Positions 36,138-45,878 of a stretch of 64,000 bases of DNA are shown one piece after another; positions within the stretch are counted from its first letter, which is position 1, and every line of letters begins with the position of its first letter. Origin of the DNA: Streptomyces lienomycini. GTDB lineage: Bacteria; Actinomycetota; Actinomycetes; Streptomycetales; Streptomycetaceae. The position numbers and the translations under genes are program-made. The notes beneath the pieces were generated by a model. The model was not told the DNA's origin, did not search any database, and saw only the letters and a list, made by a program, of their open reading frames with translations. The stretch covers positions 186,001 to 250,000 of the forward strand of contig NZ_CP116257.1 of assembly GCF_027947595.1 (NCBI RefSeq), read 5' to 3'.

Positions 36138-37121
36138 TCAGTCGTCCTGCTCCAGGATCCCGGACTGGGCTATGAGATAGCCCAGTTGGGCGCGGCTGCC
36201 GCTGCCGAGGGCCTGAGCCAGCTTGGCTATGTGCGCCCGGCAGGTTCGCACGTTCATGCCCAGGCGGCGGGCGATGGCCTCGTCCACGTGTCCTTCGACG
36301 AGCAGTTTGGCGATCGAGTGCTGGATCTCCGTGATCCCGTCGGGCGCGGTCTCGTAGGGGGCGCCGGTGCTCAGCGGCACCGCGCGGGACCACATGAACT
36401 CGAAGACCTTGATCAGGTACCGGACGAGGCCGGGGTGGCGGAGTTCCAGAGCCACCTGACGGTCGTCGCGGGTGGGAATGAAGGCGACGGACTCGTCGCA
36501 GATGATGAGGCGTTCCACCAGTTCGTCGATCGTCCGGTACTCGACCTTGCCGTCGGAGAACTGGGACACGTACCCCAGGGTCTCCGGGCTGTACCGGGCG
36601 GTGTGCTGGTAGAGGGTCCTGATCCGTACTCCGCGGTCGAGCAGCGGCCGGTCGCGCTCCAGCCCCTGGAGCAGCGTGTGTTCGAGGCGACGGCTGCTCG
36701 GCTGGACGGTGAGCATCTCCGACCGGCACTCGGACGTGGCCAGATCGAGCGCGCCGTTGATGCGGTCGAGTCCCTCGAGGACCGAGATCGAGTGCGTGTT
36801 CGTGGTGGCGTGTGCGCCGAGGGTGAGGAAGGGTTCGAAGGCGTCGGCCAGTTCGATCGACATGCGCCGGCGTTCGGCGATCTCCCGCTCGATCGAGTTG
36901 AGCCGCTGGGCCAGGGCCACCGACGGCGGCACGGGACGCAGCCAGTTCGCGTCGTCCGGATCAGGGTGCAGGAGGGCGAACTCGGTCAGGCATGGTACGG
37001 CTTCGGCGTCCTGCCGTGCCACACGTCCGATGCGCAGAGCTGCCGAATAGAGGCGACTGCCCTCCTCGCACAGTTCGGACATCGCATGGGGATGTGGCGC
37101 TTTAGTCCGATTCGTTGTCAA
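36138..37121 (-). CDS. LuxR-type regulator, paralogue C
   Basis: About 327 residues. LCEEGSRLYSAALRIGRVAR then PCLTEFALLHPDPDDANWLR at the N-terminus, EMLTVQPSSRRLEHTLLQGL and RIRTLYQHTARYSPETL centrally, and ARRLGMNVRTCRAHIAKLAQ as the helix-turn-helix. The TTG at 37121 is chosen because it leaves 15 residues before the LC motif, as in A and B, and has GGGGGG six bases upstream; ATGs at 37148 and 37082 are alternatives. It is divergent from the small secreted-peptide gene, with about 110 bp between, so it is the best candidate to control it. Confidence 0.82.
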   Translation of the reverse strand: MTTNRTKAPHPHAMSELCEEGSRLYSAALRIGRVARQDAEAVPCLTEFALLHPDPDDANWLRPVPPSVALAQRLNSIEREIAERRRMSIELADAFEPFLTLGAHATTNTHSISVLEGLDRINGALDLATSECRSEMLTVQPSSRRLEHTLLQGLERDRPLLDRGVRIRTLYQHTARYSPETLGYVSQFSDGKVEYRTIDELVERLIICDESVAFIPTRDDRQVALELRHPGLVRYLIKVFEFMWSRAVPLSTGAPYETAPDGITEIQHSIAKLLVEGHVDEAIARRLGMNVRTCRAHIAKLAQALGSGSRAQLGYLIAQSGILEQDD

Positions 37122-37234
37122 ATCTACACCCCCCAGGGTCCTGAACATGCAGGAACATGATGCACTGATTGTGTGGCCATGACGTGCCCATATGAGCCAT
37201 CGTCTTGTTCGACGGGGGAAGAGGGGACCTTCAA

Positions 37235-37450
37235 GTGAGGACGAAGCCGATTATGCGCAACACATTGCTTCGCTCGGTGCTTGCTGCCGCCTTCTCCGCC
37301 GTCCTGGCCGTCGGTGCGCTGACTGGTCTGTCCGGCGAGAAGGAGACGAAGGCGGACAGCACCTGGGGAATGGCTGCCACCACGGTCGCCTCGACCGTGT
37401 CCAGTGCGGCACCCACTCCCCTCGGTGCAGACGACAGCACTTGGGGCTGA
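37235..37450 (+). CDS. Secreted small peptide with duplicated DSTWG motif
   Basis: About 71 residues from the GTG at 37235 (AGAGGGGA upstream); a second start, ATG, is at 37253. A basic N-terminus and hydrophobic helix (LLRSVLAAAFSAVLAVGALT) form a signal peptide. The rest holds KADSTWG directly after the likely cleavage region and ends ADDSTWG, with a Ser/Thr/Ala/Pro spacer of about 24 residues. Two identical pentapeptides, one at the C-terminus, suggest processing to short signal peptides or a modified product. It ends 3 bp before the Rieske-like gene and is divergent from LuxR paralogue C. Confidence 0.7.
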   Translation: MRTKPIMRNTLLRSVLAAAFSAVLAVGALTGLSGEKETKADSTWGMAATTVASTVSSAAPTPLGADDSTWG

Positions 37451-37453
37451 CTG

Positions 37454-37789
37454 ATGACGACTCCACCCGACGACCGCTCCTTCCGTCGAGAAATGGCCAC
37501 CGCCTACCGCTCTGGCTGGCACTTCATCGACCTGATCACCGCGATTCCGCACGCCGGTGACTCCCTGATGGTGACCGTCTTCGGCGAGCCGGTCGTCGTC
37601 ACGCTGGACGAGGACGGCGACGTGCGGGCGTACCGGTGTCTGCGGCGGCCTCGGGGGGCGCCGCAGCCCGTGCGGTGTGCCATCCGGTACGGAATGATCT
37701 TTGTGAACCTGGACCAGCGGGACCACCGGCTCGAACAGCCGGAGATCCCCGAAGTGAGGACCATCTCGGCCACCCCCCGCAGTGCCTGA
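37454..37789 (+). CDS. Degenerate Rieske-like small protein
   Basis: 111 residues. The pattern SGWHFIDLITAIPHAGDSLM then VVTLDEDGDVRAYRC and RYGMIFVNLD mirrors the Rieske domain of ring-hydroxylating oxygenases, but the first cluster motif CxH is replaced (YRCLRRPRGA) and the second C-x2-H pair is missing (PVRCAIRYGM). It is therefore unlikely to hold a 2Fe-2S cluster. It is co-transcribed with the DSTWG peptide gene (3-bp gap) and may bind or modify that peptide. The role is unknown. Confidence 0.6.
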   Translation: MTTPPDDRSFRREMATAYRSGWHFIDLITAIPHAGDSLMVTVFGEPVVVTLDEDGDVRAYRCLRRPRGAPQPVRCAIRYGMIFVNLDQRDHRLEQPEIPEVRTISATPRSA

Positions 37790-37834
37790 CGCGATTCCCC
37801 CGTCGCAACAGATCGCTCAGGTGCTTCCCCCCGG

Positions 37835-37873
37835 CAGCGGCGTCACCGTGACCTGAACACGGTGACGCCGCTG
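37835..37873 (+). terminator. Terminator of the DSTWG-peptide operon
   Basis: 16-bp perfect arms, CAGCGGCGTCACCGTG and its complement, with a 7-nt loop, 46 bp after the Rieske-like stop. Confidence 0.85.
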
Positions 37874-38020
37874 TCGCATGTGCGGACATCCCGCGACACC
37901 GGCCGGTTCCGCGACTGGCCGAAAAGGTACTCGTGCGGGCACGGTCCGGCTCCCGCCCCTCGCCCCGACGCCTCCCGGCGGAGACGTGCGACCTCTCCCG
38001 GCAGAACATGCGACTTCTCC

Positions 38021-38041
38021 CTTGAGTGGAACCGACTCAAC
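38021..38041. promoter_or_regulatory. HAIR operator of clpB
   Basis: CTTGAGT-N7-ACTCAAC, one mismatch from the HspR consensus, 63 bp upstream of the clpB start. It places clpB in the HspR regulon with the dnaK operon. Confidence 0.92.
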
Positions 38042-38103
38042 TTTGTGTACGCTGGACGAGTCAGCGCTACGAGTCAGCACTACGCGAGGAGGAGAGCCAG
38101 CAC

Positions 38104-40701
<2,598 letters not shown>

Positions 40702-40726
40702 CCCGCCGGTGCGGCGCCCCGGTGCG

Positions 40727-40770
40727 GCACGCGCGGCCCGTCACCCTCCGGGGCGGCGGGCCGCGCGTGC
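40727..40770. terminator. Bidirectional terminator after clpB
   Basis: 14-bp arms, GCACGCGCGGCCCG and CGGGCCGCGCGTGC, with a 16-nt loop between convergent clpB and the gene at 40772. Confidence 0.8.
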
Positions 40771-40771
40771 G

Positions 40772-41296
40772 TCACAGCGTGAACGACGCGAACCGCACCA
40801 GCGCCGTCCCGGCGTCCTCGTGGACCACCCGCACCTGCACGACATGGGCCTCCACACCGTCCGGCAGGCCCTGCCCGTAGCTCAGATCCAGACACAGATC
40901 GGCGCCGTCCGGGCAGTACGTCCCGGCGGGTGCGGGAGCCTCGGGGTAGGTGTGCGCCAGCCACTCCCGGACACCCGTCCGGGGCATGCGGAAGGCGGCG
41001 CCGTAGTGGGTGTCCAGGAATGCCTGGTGCGTGCACGCCCCGACCGGACGCGCGCCGTCCGGCAGTGCGGCCCCGCCGAAGCCCAGCGCCTCGGAGCAGG
41101 GCACCTGGTCCGGTTCCCGTCCGTCGGCCCGGTCGTCGGACTCGGACAGGAGGACGCCCACCAGGACGACCAGGACAGGGAGCAGCACCAGTGTTGCCAG
41201 GGACACCAGGCCCGCGAACAGCCACCACCTGGTCCGTCCCCGGGTCGGGTCCTCGCCGCTCCCACAACCCGCCGCCGTACCCCGTGCCCGCTTCAT
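40772..41296 (-). CDS. Membrane-anchored hypothetical protein
   Basis: About 174 residues from the ATG at 41296. One transmembrane helix near residues 25-50 (WWLFAGLVSLATLVLLPVLV) is followed by an external domain with five Cys (VPCSEAL, GACTHQ, YCPDGADLCLDL), which may form disulfides. No family recognised. It lies between convergent clpB and the YbjN-like gene and is divergent from the latter. Confidence 0.7.
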   Translation of the reverse strand: MKRARGTAAGCGSGEDPTRGRTRWWLFAGLVSLATLVLLPVLVVLVGVLLSESDDRADGREPDQVPCSEALGFGGAALPDGARPVGACTHQAFLDTHYGAAFRMPRTGVREWLAHTYPEAPAPAGTYCPDGADLCLDLSYGQGLPDGVEAHVVQVRVVHEDAGTALVRFASFTL

Positions 41297-41436
41297 GCCC
41301 CGCCCCCGTCCGCTCCGCCGGTCCACCCGACCGGCCGGATCATGTCAGCCCAGGGCTGACAGGCCCACGGCGGGCTTGCCACGCCCCTCCCCGCATGGGG
41401 GAGGATGGCCGGAATCCGTACGAAGGGAAATTCACG

Positions 41437-41991
41437 GTGAGCATCGACCCGTCCTCGATTCCGAACTTCGGGGGCAAGCAGCCCGAGCCGCAGCCCCAAG
41501 GACCGGCGGGCCCCGTCGTCCCGGATCAGGATCTTGTGAAGCAGCTCCTCGAACAGATGGAGCTGAAGTACGTCGTCGACGACGAGGGCGACCTCGCGGC
41601 GCCGTGGGAGCAGTTCCGTACGTACTTCATGTTCCGCGGCGAGGGGGACCAGCAGGTCTTCTCGGTGCGGACGTTCTACGACCGGCCCCACCAGATCGAC
41701 GAGAAGCCCCAGCTGCTGGAGTCGGTCGACGACTGGAACCGGCGCACCCTGTGGCCCAAGGTGTACTCCCACACCCACGACGACGGCACGGTCCGCCTGA
41801 TCGGCGAGGCGCAGATGCTGATCGGCATGGGCGTCAGCCTGGAGCACTTCGTCTCCTCGACGGTCAGCTGGGTCCGCGCCGCCATCGAGTTCGACCGGTG
41901 GCTCGTGGAGCAGCTCGGCCTGGAGCAGGACGTCAACGAGTCGGAGAAGCCGTCCGACGAGGACGGCAAGGACGGCGAGGACGGCGAGTAG
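41437..41991 (+). CDS. YbjN-domain / type III secretion chaperone-like protein
   Basis: 184 residues. Starts VSIDPSSIPNFGG, then a Pro/Gln linker and a YbjN-like alpha/beta domain (LLEQMELKYVVDDEGDLAAP ... VYSHTHDDGTVRLIGEAQML ... GVSLEHFVSSTVSWVRAAIE) and an acidic tail. Function in Streptomyces is unknown. The GTG at 41437 follows GAAGGGAAA; reading further upstream adds only low-complexity sequence. A terminator at 42015-42050 follows. Confidence 0.8.
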   Translation: MSIDPSSIPNFGGKQPEPQPQGPAGPVVPDQDLVKQLLEQMELKYVVDDEGDLAAPWEQFRTYFMFRGEGDQQVFSVRTFYDRPHQIDEKPQLLESVDDWNRRTLWPKVYSHTHDDGTVRLIGEAQMLIGMGVSLEHFVSSTVSWVRAAIEFDRWLVEQLGLEQDVNESEKPSDEDGKDGEDGE

Positions 41992-42014
41992 CCCTCCCCC
42001 GCGGCACCACGCGC

Positions 42015-42050
42015 GAGAGCCCGGCCCCGGCGTTCCGGAGCCGGGCTCTC
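42015..42050. terminator. Terminator between YbjN-like and aminotransferase genes
   Basis: 11-bp arms, GAGAGCCCGGC and GCCGGGCTCTC, with a 14-nt loop; it serves two convergent genes. Confidence 0.8.
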
Positions 42051-42066
42051 CCGTGTGCCGCCCCGC

Positions 42067-43257
42067 TCACCCCGCCAGGGCCCCCAGCCGCCGCACTGCC
42101 TCCTTCAGCACCGGCACCTGCTTGCAGAACGCGAACCGTACGAAGGGGGCGCCCGCCTCCCGGTGGTCGTAGAAGACCGCGTTGGGGACGGCGACGACAC
42201 CGGCGCGCTCGGGCAGGGAACGGCAGAAGGCGAAGCCGTCGCTCTCGCCGAGCGGACGGATGTCGGTGGTGACGAAGTACGTCCCGGAGGGGCGGAACAC
42301 GCCGAAGCCCGCCTCGGCCAGTCCCGTCGCCAGCAGGTCCCGCTTGGCCTCCATGTCCCGCCGGTAGGCGGCGAAGTACGACTCCGGCAGCGCGAGCGCC
42401 TCGGCGACCGCGTACTGGAAGGGCCCCGAGGCCACGTACGTCAGGTACTGCTTGGCCGAGCGGACCGCCGTGACCAGGGCGGGCGCGGCGGTGATCCAGC
42501 CGACCTTCCAGCCCGTGAACGAGAACGTCTTGCCGGCCGACCCGATGGTCACCGTGCGCTCGCGCATGCCCGGGAAGGACGCCGGCGGGATGTGCTCGGC
42601 GCCGTCGAAGACCAGGTGCTCGTACACCTCGTCGGTCACCACCAGCAGGTCCCGCTCCACGGCCAGCTCGGCGATCGCCGCCAGCTCGTCCCGGGTCAGG
42701 ACCGTGCCCGTCGGGTTGTGCGGGGTGTTCAGCAGCAGCAGACGGGTGCGGTCGGTGACCGCGTCGCGCAGCTCGTCCAGGTCCAGCCGGAACGTGCCCT
42801 CGTGCGGGCGCAGCGTCACGGGCACGCGCGTACCGCCCGCCATCGCGATGCAGGCCGCGTACGAGTCGTAGTACGGCTCCAGGGCGACGACCTCGTCGCC
42901 GGGCTCCAGCAGGGCCAGCAGGGCGGCGGCGATGGCCTCCGTGGCGCCGGCGGTGACCAGCACCTCGGTGTCGGGATCGTAGGACAGGCCGTAGCGGCGC
43001 CGCTGGTGGTCGGCGACGGCGGCGCGCAGCTCCGGGACGCCGGGGCCCGGCGGGTACTGGTTGCCGCGCCCGTCGCGCAACGCCCGTACGGCGGCCTCCC
43101 GGACCTCCTCGGGGCCGTCGGTGTCCGGGAACCCCTGACCGAGGTTGATCGCCCCGGTCGTCACCGCCAGGGCGGACATCTCGGCGAAGATCGTCGTCCC
43201 GAACTCCGCGAGCCGGCGGTTCAGGAGGGGGCGGGCGCTGGAGCTCATCGAGGTCAT
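42067..43257 (-). CDS. PLP-dependent class I/II aminotransferase
   Basis: About 396 residues, fold type I. INLGQGFPDTDGPEEV at the N-terminus, LLLLNTPHNPTGTVLTRDEL (substrate Asn/Pro loop), VVTDEVYEHLVFDG, the PLP-lysine motif SAGKTFSFTGWKVGW, and a C-terminal Arg in APFVRFAFCK. Family members act on aspartate, methionine or kynurenine; specificity cannot be fixed here, though kyn genes lie about 12 kb away. The ATG at 43257 has AGGA at a good distance; ATGs at 43266 and 43248 are alternatives. Confidence 0.88.
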   Translation of the reverse strand: MTSMSSSARPLLNRRLAEFGTTIFAEMSALAVTTGAINLGQGFPDTDGPEEVREAAVRALRDGRGNQYPPGPGVPELRAAVADHQRRRYGLSYDPDTEVLVTAGATEAIAAALLALLEPGDEVVALEPYYDSYAACIAMAGGTRVPVTLRPHEGTFRLDLDELRDAVTDRTRLLLLNTPHNPTGTVLTRDELAAIAELAVERDLLVVTDEVYEHLVFDGAEHIPPASFPGMRERTVTIGSAGKTFSFTGWKVGWITAAPALVTAVRSAKQYLTYVASGPFQYAVAEALALPESYFAAYRRDMEAKRDLLATGLAEAGFGVFRPSGTYFVTTDIRPLGESDGFAFCRSLPERAGVVAVPNAVFYDHREAGAPFVRFAFCKQVPVLKEAVRRLGALAG

Positions 43258-43351
43258 GGCGGTCATCCTGCGCCGAGGATCGGGGGTTCCTCAACCCGCC
43301 GTCGGCCCCGGCCGCCCGCGCCGGCGCTCCGGGCACCCCCTCCGACGTGGG

Positions 43352-43410
43352 GTGGCCGGTCGACGGTCCTGGGCGTGGCCGGTCGACGGTCCTGGGCGTG
43401 GCCGGTCGAC
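43352..43410. repeat. 23-bp tandem repeat, 2.5 copies
   Basis: Unit GTGGCCGGTCGACGGTCCTG plus GGC, at 43352, 43375 and a partial copy at 43398. It lies in the 250-bp gap between aminotransferase and MDMPI-like genes. Confidence 0.8.
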
Positions 43411-43510
43411 GTCCGTCGTCGTCGGCCGTCGTCGGCCCTGGCCGACCGCCCTCGCACGGCTCGGGCGCGGCTCCGCCCGGGCACCCCCCCCGGCGCCCCC
43501 GGCACCGGTC

Positions 43511-44308
43511 CTACTCCTCCGGCTCCCACGCGCGGAGCAGGTCGAACAGGCCCGCGTCCCCCTCGATCCGCACGGAGCCCGCCGGGATGCGGTCGTACAC
43601 GAAGAGGACCAGCTCACCGGCCGTGCCGTGCACGGAGACGCCGGCCGCGTCCGGAACCCCGTCCTCGGCGGCGTCCGGCGTCGTGCCGGGCGCGGCGACA
43701 CGGGTGCAGCGTGCCCCGTCGCCGTCGACCGTGAGGCGCCAGGAGCGGCCCTCGGCGGCGTGGAAGTCGAACGCGCTGGGCTCGTGCGGCCAGGCACTCG
43801 TCGTCGCGACGCAGGTCGACAGGAACTCCTCGACACCGTCGAGCGCCGCCTCGTCCGGCAGCGGCTCCGGGGCACCCACGGCGACCTGGGCGTCGTAGGT
43901 GTGCACCGTGAGCTGCTGGAGCTGGTGCCGGGCGACGGCGCCGCTGGTCCGCGGCGACTGGGACGAACCCCACCACGTCCAGCACCCGCGGTCCGGGCCG
44001 GCCTTCCGCAGCGCGTCCAGCAGCCGCTCCGTGGACTCCGCCAGCCAGGCCGACAGCGCCTCGCGCTCCCGGGGCGCGGCCGGGGCGCCCTCCGCCGCGG
44101 ACTTGGCCTCGGCGGGCCCCGCGGCGACGGTGGCGGCCCAGTCGCGGCGCCCCTCGCCGATGTGCCGCGCCAGATCGAACAGCGTCCACTCGGGGCAGGT
44201 CGGCACCTGTACGTCGAGGTCGGGCGCGGAGGCGACCGCGGCGCGGAAGGCGCGCGACCGTTCGTCGATCAGCCGGAGCAGGACGGGGAACGCGAGTGTT
44301 GTCGTCAC
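43511..44308 (-). CDS. Maleylpyruvate isomerase / mycothiol-dependent (DinB-like) protein
   Basis: 265 residues. The N-terminal MDMPI domain is a four-helix bundle with CPEWTLFDLARHIGEGRRDW, where the His is the probable metal ligand, and VARHQLQQLTVHTYDAQVAV supplies the second metal-binding pair. The C-terminal domain reads VSVHGTAGELVLFVYDRIP. Such proteins use mycothiol as a thiol cofactor; the substrate is unknown. GTG start at 44308. Confidence 0.85.
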   Translation of the reverse strand: MTTTLAFPVLLRLIDERSRAFRAAVASAPDLDVQVPTCPEWTLFDLARHIGEGRRDWAATVAAGPAEAKSAAEGAPAAPREREALSAWLAESTERLLDALRKAGPDRGCWTWWGSSQSPRTSGAVARHQLQQLTVHTYDAQVAVGAPEPLPDEAALDGVEEFLSTCVATTSAWPHEPSAFDFHAAEGRSWRLTVDGDGARCTRVAAPGTTPDAAEDGVPDAAGVSVHGTAGELVLFVYDRIPAGSVRIEGDAGLFDLLRAWEPEE

Positions 44309-44555
44309 CCGGACTCTCTACCACCGTGTTCCGGCCGTCGGACAGCGATTTTCACGGCCGGGGCGGCGCGTGCACGGTCTTGTCGGAGGACCCTCAGAAG
44401 TTGCTCAACTCTGCTTTGCCGCGCGGCGCCGGTGGGCATCCCCCGTTCACGCAACGAGCTTCACGACGTGATCCATACGCAGCGAGGCATCCGACGGGGG
44501 ATTGCTTCGGGGGACCTTCCGGGCACGGGCCCGGAAACGGAAGGAGGGTGGAGCC

Positions 44556-44846
44556 ATGATCGCAGGCGTCATCCTGATCTTGGCCGCAGCCCTGTTGATC
44601 AGGCTGTTCGTGGTGGGCCGGCGTGCCCCCCGCCCCGTTCGGGCGAGGGGCGGCAGGAAGTCCGGCTGGACCGGCGGGGGCGGCGACAGCGGCGGAAGCG
44701 GCGGCAGTTGGTGGGCCGGGGACGGGGGCGGGGACGGCTCGTCCTCGGGCGGACACCACTCGGGCCACTCCTGCGGCGGCGGCTCTTCCTGCGGAGGCGG
44801 GTCGTCCTGCGGGGGAGGGGGCGGCGGATGCGGCGGAGGCAGCTGA
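44556..44846 (+). CDS. Small Gly/Ser/Cys-rich membrane protein
   Basis: 96 residues. One transmembrane helix at the start (MIAGVILILAAALLIRLFVV), a basic stretch, then a low-complexity tail of Gly, Ser and His ending with repeated CGGGSS units and six Cys. The ATG at 44556 is preceded by GGAAGGAGGG, a strong ribosome-binding site that supports expression. The cysteines could bind metal. No family recognised. A terminator lies at 44931-44965. Confidence 0.7.
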   Translation: MIAGVILILAAALLIRLFVVGRRAPRPVRARGGRKSGWTGGGGDSGGSGGSWWAGDGGGDGSSSGGHHSGHSCGGGSSCGGGSSCGGGGGGCGGGS

Positions 44847-45244
44847 CACGGGGCAGCTGAGCTCCGGCCAGGGGGAAACGCATCCCCTCACGGGGCCCGC
44901 TCCTGGGGCCGGGTCCCGCGTCCCCACGAAGAGCGCCCGCCGGGCCGTGAACCCGGTGGGCGCTCCCACACACCGGCGCACGCCGTTCGGGCGGGGTGTG
45001 CGCCATGGTTGAACAGTTGAGCTGTGGAGCCCCCTGAGGGATGGAAACGCCACGAAGTTGGGTAAAAACGCTGTGGCGGCACCACAGTTCATGATTCCCT
45101 CTCCATCACCAACGCAGCTCCTCGGACGACCTGTTGACCCCCCTCCTGACCGGCCGACTGGGCTGAGCGGGCCGCATCCCCGGCAGTGACCGGGATGCGC
45201 AGGCCCCACACCTTCCTCTCCTTGTGTGCTTGCGGAGCCGATCC
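44847..45244. other. Intergenic region with terminator hairpins
   Basis: About 400 bp, no gene. It holds the hairpin 44931-44965 (GAGCGCCC with GGGCGCTC plus an inner CGGG/CCCG stem) and a second around 44973-45003 (GGCGCAC with GTGCGCC). Confidence 0.5.
44931..44965 (+). terminator. Terminator hairpin
   Basis: GAGCGCCC...GGGCGCTC with an inner CGGG...CCCG extension, 85 bp after the Cys-rich gene. Confidence 0.65.
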
Positions 45245-45781
45245 ATGCTCACGACCCTGAAAACCGCCTACACCGACACGCGCGCCGCAGACCTGGCCTG
45301 GGCCCTCGGGCGTGAGCCCTTGCCCGCGCTCGCCTGTCTCGACGTCGAACTGACGGACGCGAAACTCCAGCTGAGGCTCCTGGGGGCCTCCCACCAAGTC
45401 CTGCTCGAGGAGGAGCGGGGCAGCTGCTCGGAGACGGTGGCGTGCATCCCCGGCAGCAGCACCCCCCTCCCGCTCGGCGTCGCCAAGCGGGTGGGCGACT
45501 GGGAGTACGAGTTCGCCGCCCGCGTGGAGGTGCTGACGCCGGGCTCCTTCGCCGGCCGCGCCCAGGAACTGCTCGCCCTGGTCGCCGACCACCCGCACGG
45601 GCTGGCCGGCGTCTTCCCCGGCAGTCCGCACGCCTTCACCGCACTGCTGGCCCAGCGGCACGAGGGGCAGGTCCTCTGGCGGACCTGGCACGCCTACCCG
45701 CAGGACGGCCAGCTGGTGGCGACCCGGACCCGGGTGGGCGTGCGCGTACCGGCGCCCCGGCTCGGCGCGTCCGTGGGGTGA
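45245..45781 (+). CDS. DUF2617 family protein
   Basis: 178 residues, soluble. Recognisable DUF2617 features: TRAADLAWALGREPLPALAC, ASHQVLLEEE and a C-terminal WHAYPQDGQLVATRTRV. Function unknown; the family is frequently next to spermidine-synthase-like genes in Actinobacteria, as here. ATG at 45245. Confidence 0.85.
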   Translation: MLTTLKTAYTDTRAADLAWALGREPLPALACLDVELTDAKLQLRLLGASHQVLLEEERGSCSETVACIPGSSTPLPLGVAKRVGDWEYEFAARVEVLTPGSFAGRAQELLALVADHPHGLAGVFPGSPHAFTALLAQRHEGQVLWRTWHAYPQDGQLVATRTRVGVRVPAPRLGASVG

Positions 45782-45860
45782 GCGGTGAGAGGCGGATAAA
45801 CCTGCGATGCCCGACAGGCCCCGAATTTCACACGTGTGGGTGACGAAGCGCAGTGCTGGA

Positions 45861-45875
45861 GTGACGTAACGTCAC
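45861..45875. promoter_or_regulatory. 15-bp palindrome abutting the next start
   Basis: GTGACGTAACGTCAC, a perfect 7+1+7 palindrome, three bases before the GTG at 45879. Candidate operator overlapping the promoter or translation start. Confidence 0.5.
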
Positions 45876-45878
45876 CCC

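Larger units (their letters stand above)
37790..38103. promoter_or_regulatory. Intergenic region before clpB
   Basis: Contains the 16-bp-arm terminator (37835-37873) of the peptide operon and the HAIR site of clpB (38021-38041). No gene seen. Confidence 0.6.
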
